Of a stretch of 64,000 bases of DNA, positions 61,754-64,000 are shown piece by piece (positions within the stretch are counted from its first letter, which is position 1; every line of letters starts with the position of its first letter). The stretch is taken from positions 10,840,501-10,904,500 of the forward strand of contig JAFREQ010000012.1 of assembly GCA_025331565.1 (NCBI GenBank), written 5' to 3'. The notes under the pieces are model-generated. The model did no database searches, had not been told where the DNA came from, and was given only the letters and a program-made list of their open reading frames with translations. A program made the translations under genes and the position numbers. The stretch comes from Holacanthus passer. Lineage: Eukaryota > Chordata > Actinopteri > Pomacanthidae.

Positions 61754-62660
61754 CCTCCGTCTGGAATATTTATATCAGCTCTTATCAAGCCTCTGCTTCT
61801 CCGGTAACGCGAACACGCTCCGGTGTGTCGCTGTTGTGGTTTTTGAGACGACCTCCGGGACGAGAACAGTACAGTCCATCACCGCAGACTGACGCCAATG
61901 AAGACGCGCAGAGACAAGGGCGAAGCTGACGTGCTTTGAAGCCCCTGAACGCAGCACAGAAACACGGAGGATCACAGGCTATCATCAGCTTCCGTCAGAT
62001 GTTCCCCTCCGTGTTTCTCATTTTTATCTTGTTCTGTAGTGAATGTGAACATACATGGCGAAACACAAGAAGAGAATCAAACTCGGGCTTTTATATAATA
62101 AGAAGAGAAAAATAAAAATAGAAGCCAAAGCGGCTCATTATTGCAGGGAGCGCATGCGCAGAATGAGGAGCTGTGATTTCGGGGGAATTGAAGCCCTGAG
62201 CTCGGGTTTACAGACAACTTTGACGCACTAGTCCAAACTCTTTTTGGGTTGATTTTGGAAGAAGTACTCAGATTTTTTTCTTAAGTTAAAGTAGTAGTTC
62301 GACAGTCTAAAAATAATCTTGCAAGTAAATGTCTTGCTTTTGTAGTATTCAATTCAAAATACAATATGTATCAAAATACCCATAATGCAAAATGGCCAAT
62401 TATAGAATAATGTATCACTGGATTATAATGATTGATTAATGTGTAGGCATCACTACTGCTGAGTAGCTTAATCCATAATAAACACACATACAACAAACAT
62501 AGTTTATTTTTATTTATTTTGTATCTGTACTGTAACTAGTAACTATTGTTGCCAAATAAATGTAATGGAGTAAAAAGTACAATATTGGCTTGCAAAATGT
62601 AATGGAGTAGCATAAAATGGAAATACTTCAGTAAAGTACAATTATTAAAATATATTGAAA
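60985..62660. repeat. Copy B counterparts of the two dispersed repeats around spsb exon 1
   Basis: Repeats at about 61000-61420 and 62250-62660 match 49201-49630 and 50475-50900 of copy A. The ACATAACACA-type run here (61440-61515) has been rearranged relative to copy A. Confidence 0.6.
62150..62159 (-). promoter_or_regulatory. NRF-1-type site in the spsb pseudogene promoter
   Basis: GCGCATGCGC, identical to the site at 50374-50383 of the intact copy. Confidence 0.5.
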
Positions 62661-62929
62661 ATTTCCAATTGAGCTCAAACTCAAATCTTCAAATATTTGT
62701 CAGGCCAGTAGTTCAAACACAGCAATGCCACCTCTTGTCCTGAAAACATTACTGAGGGCCTCCATTCCCATGTAATGTGTGCAGGAGAGCAAAGGTGAGT
62801 TTCATGCTTCCAAACTGAGCTTCTAGGTTCATTCATTGAACATAGTCATATGTGATGAATGTACTTATTTCCAGATGTCTAGAGTAAAGATGACAGGTCT
62901 TCATGTGAATCCCCACAGGCCTCTTGTTC

Positions 62930-63240
62930 CAGTTCCAAAAAAGTTGGGACCCTGTATAAAATATTAATAAAAACAGAATTTGATGGTTTGCAAATCATTT
63001 AAACCCTATATTTAATTGAAAATATTGCAAAGACAACACATCAAATGTTGAAACTGAAAGATTTTAGCAAGATGTTTCAAAAAAGTTGGGACAGGGACAA
63101 TCAAACAAAAAGTTGCGTAAGGCTAAAAAACAACACCTGGAGGAAGATCTCCGCACTAATTAGATTAATTTGCAACAGGTTAGCAACATGACTGGGCATA
63201 AAAGAGTATTCCAGAGATTTCTAAACCTGGCTCCTCACCT
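62930..63240. repeat. Dispersed repeat with paired AAAAAAGTTGGGAC motifs
   Basis: Contains ccaaaaaagttgggaccc at about 62936 and caaaaaagttgggacagg at about 63080, with ggtttgcaaatcatttaaaccc, tcaaatgttgaaactgaaa and ggtataaaa-like sequence (gggcataaaagagtattcc) near the end. This arrangement is familiar from abundant non-coding fish repeats. I do not assign a superfamily. Confidence 0.65.
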
Positions 63241-64000
63241 GGCTTCATAAATACATTGCATGTAAAGGCAACATTGCTCTTGCAATGTTCTGCATTCTTT
63301 CCTCATTGTGCCATAATTGCAGGATGTTTGTTGTATTTGTATCTTGTCACAGTAATGCTGTTCCAGGTAAACAGCATCATAACCTTGATTAGAATTAAGC
63401 TTGACAACATGTAATTGTTAAGGATCTCAAGGTGAGTTGCCACGGTAACAAATGATTTTTGGGTTCAAAGCCCTCAACTCTGTAAACACAATAAATATGT
63501 CAGACGAGTGAAGACGTGAACCACCTGCTTCTCTTCCCAAGTTTCGTCTGTTTATTACAAACTTTTAAAACATAAAACACATATTTAAACTTTCCCTAGT
63601 GCAATAATGTCCTTCTTTAAATGTATATTTTCTGTCCACTGTCCTTATTTTGGTTTTTAATAAAACACATCAGTGTGGTTGTCCTTTTTCACATACCAAT
63701 TTCATTACACTTAAACATTTCCTACTTGTCCAAGTATTTTCCCTCAGCACCAATGCTGGTTACATTGCTATCTGTTTTATAAAGCTTTACAAGCTATTAA
63801 CCCAAAATATTCCATAAAATAAACATAAATTAGCTTTCTTCAGCTAAACTAGCAGGTTAAGCTAGTAGTAATACTTTAAATTCAAAAACATAAAACACAT
63901 CACACATCGGGAATGCTACCTAGCTCACAAAATGTTTTAGTCAAGATCACCAGATTTACCCCTTTGAACATTAACCCATCATATTTCTGTAATTAACTTA
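63241..64000. other. Right-edge DNA without a supported gene
   Basis: AT-rich sequence with several TTTATT/AATAAA-like words. No exon on either strand could be supported. It is single-copy within the window, so it lies outside the duplicated block. Confidence 0.5.

Larger units (their letters stand above)
57473..63180. repeat. Segmental duplication, copy B (degraded genes)
   Basis: Direct-orientation copy of 45558-51830, about 11.7-11.9 kb away. It differs by small indels, a 118-base loss inside spsb exon 2 and a loss of about 360 bases near 62710. Identity by eye is uneven: nearly perfect at 57500-57820, 58860-59360 and 61700-62230, lower at 57950-58700. Confidence 0.93.

Overview
The window is vertebrate nuclear DNA, almost certainly from a ray-finned (percomorph-like) fish. 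Genes are split into many short exons with GT-AG introns of roughly 80-2000 bases, the intergenic DNA carries CA/GT and ATCT microsatellites and dispersed repeats of a kind familiar from fish genomes, and the proteins match vertebrate families. No bacterial, viral, CRISPR or rRNA/tRNA signal was found. All exon joins below were made by eye and checked for reading phase.

Layout. (1) 246-4250, minus: 5' end of a FERM-domain tyrosine phosphatase, best match ptpn3, running off the left edge. (2) 8092-11499, plus: complete SGK-family kinase, 12 exons, 415 aa. (3) 12229-14275, minus: tmem244, 6 exons, 152 aa, tail-to-tail with the kinase. (4) 17263-24503, plus: L3MBTL chromatin reader with three MBT repeats, zinc fingers and SAM domain, 21 coding exons, 832 aa. 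(5) 29458-30270, plus: two-pass TMEM200-family protein. (6) 33326-35806, plus: small Ly6/three-finger protein of SPACA4/Bouncer type. (7) 36252-45989, minus: complete meiotic msh5, 25 exons, 809 aa. (8) 47796-49979, minus: divergent SPRY/SOCS-box (SPSB-like) gene. (9) 52330-54010 and 55649-56760, minus: an MHC class II beta and alpha pair. (10) 57473-63180: second copy of the msh5-5'-end plus spsb segment, in which both genes are broken.

The most interesting structure is the segmental duplication. About 6 kb at 45558-51830 (5' end of msh5, intergenic DNA, whole spsb-like gene and promoter) recurs in the same orientation at 57473-63180, bracketing the class II pair. The second copy holds a truncated msh5 remnant and an spsb pseudogene with a 118-base deletion and two single-base deletions, yet its promoter and some tracts are almost identical to the first copy, suggesting a recent event or patchy gene conversion. 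The class II chains look intact, but by eye several residues that hold the peptide backbone in classical class II are replaced, which points to a non-classical pair.

The left half (SGK, TMEM244, L3MBTL, TMEM200) is a conserved vertebrate neighbourhood, related to human 6q22-23, 20q13, 18p11 and 1p35. The genes do not form one pathway. They cover signalling (kinase, phosphatase), chromatin reading, meiotic crossover (msh5), ubiquitin-ligase substrate choice (spsb) and antigen presentation (class II).
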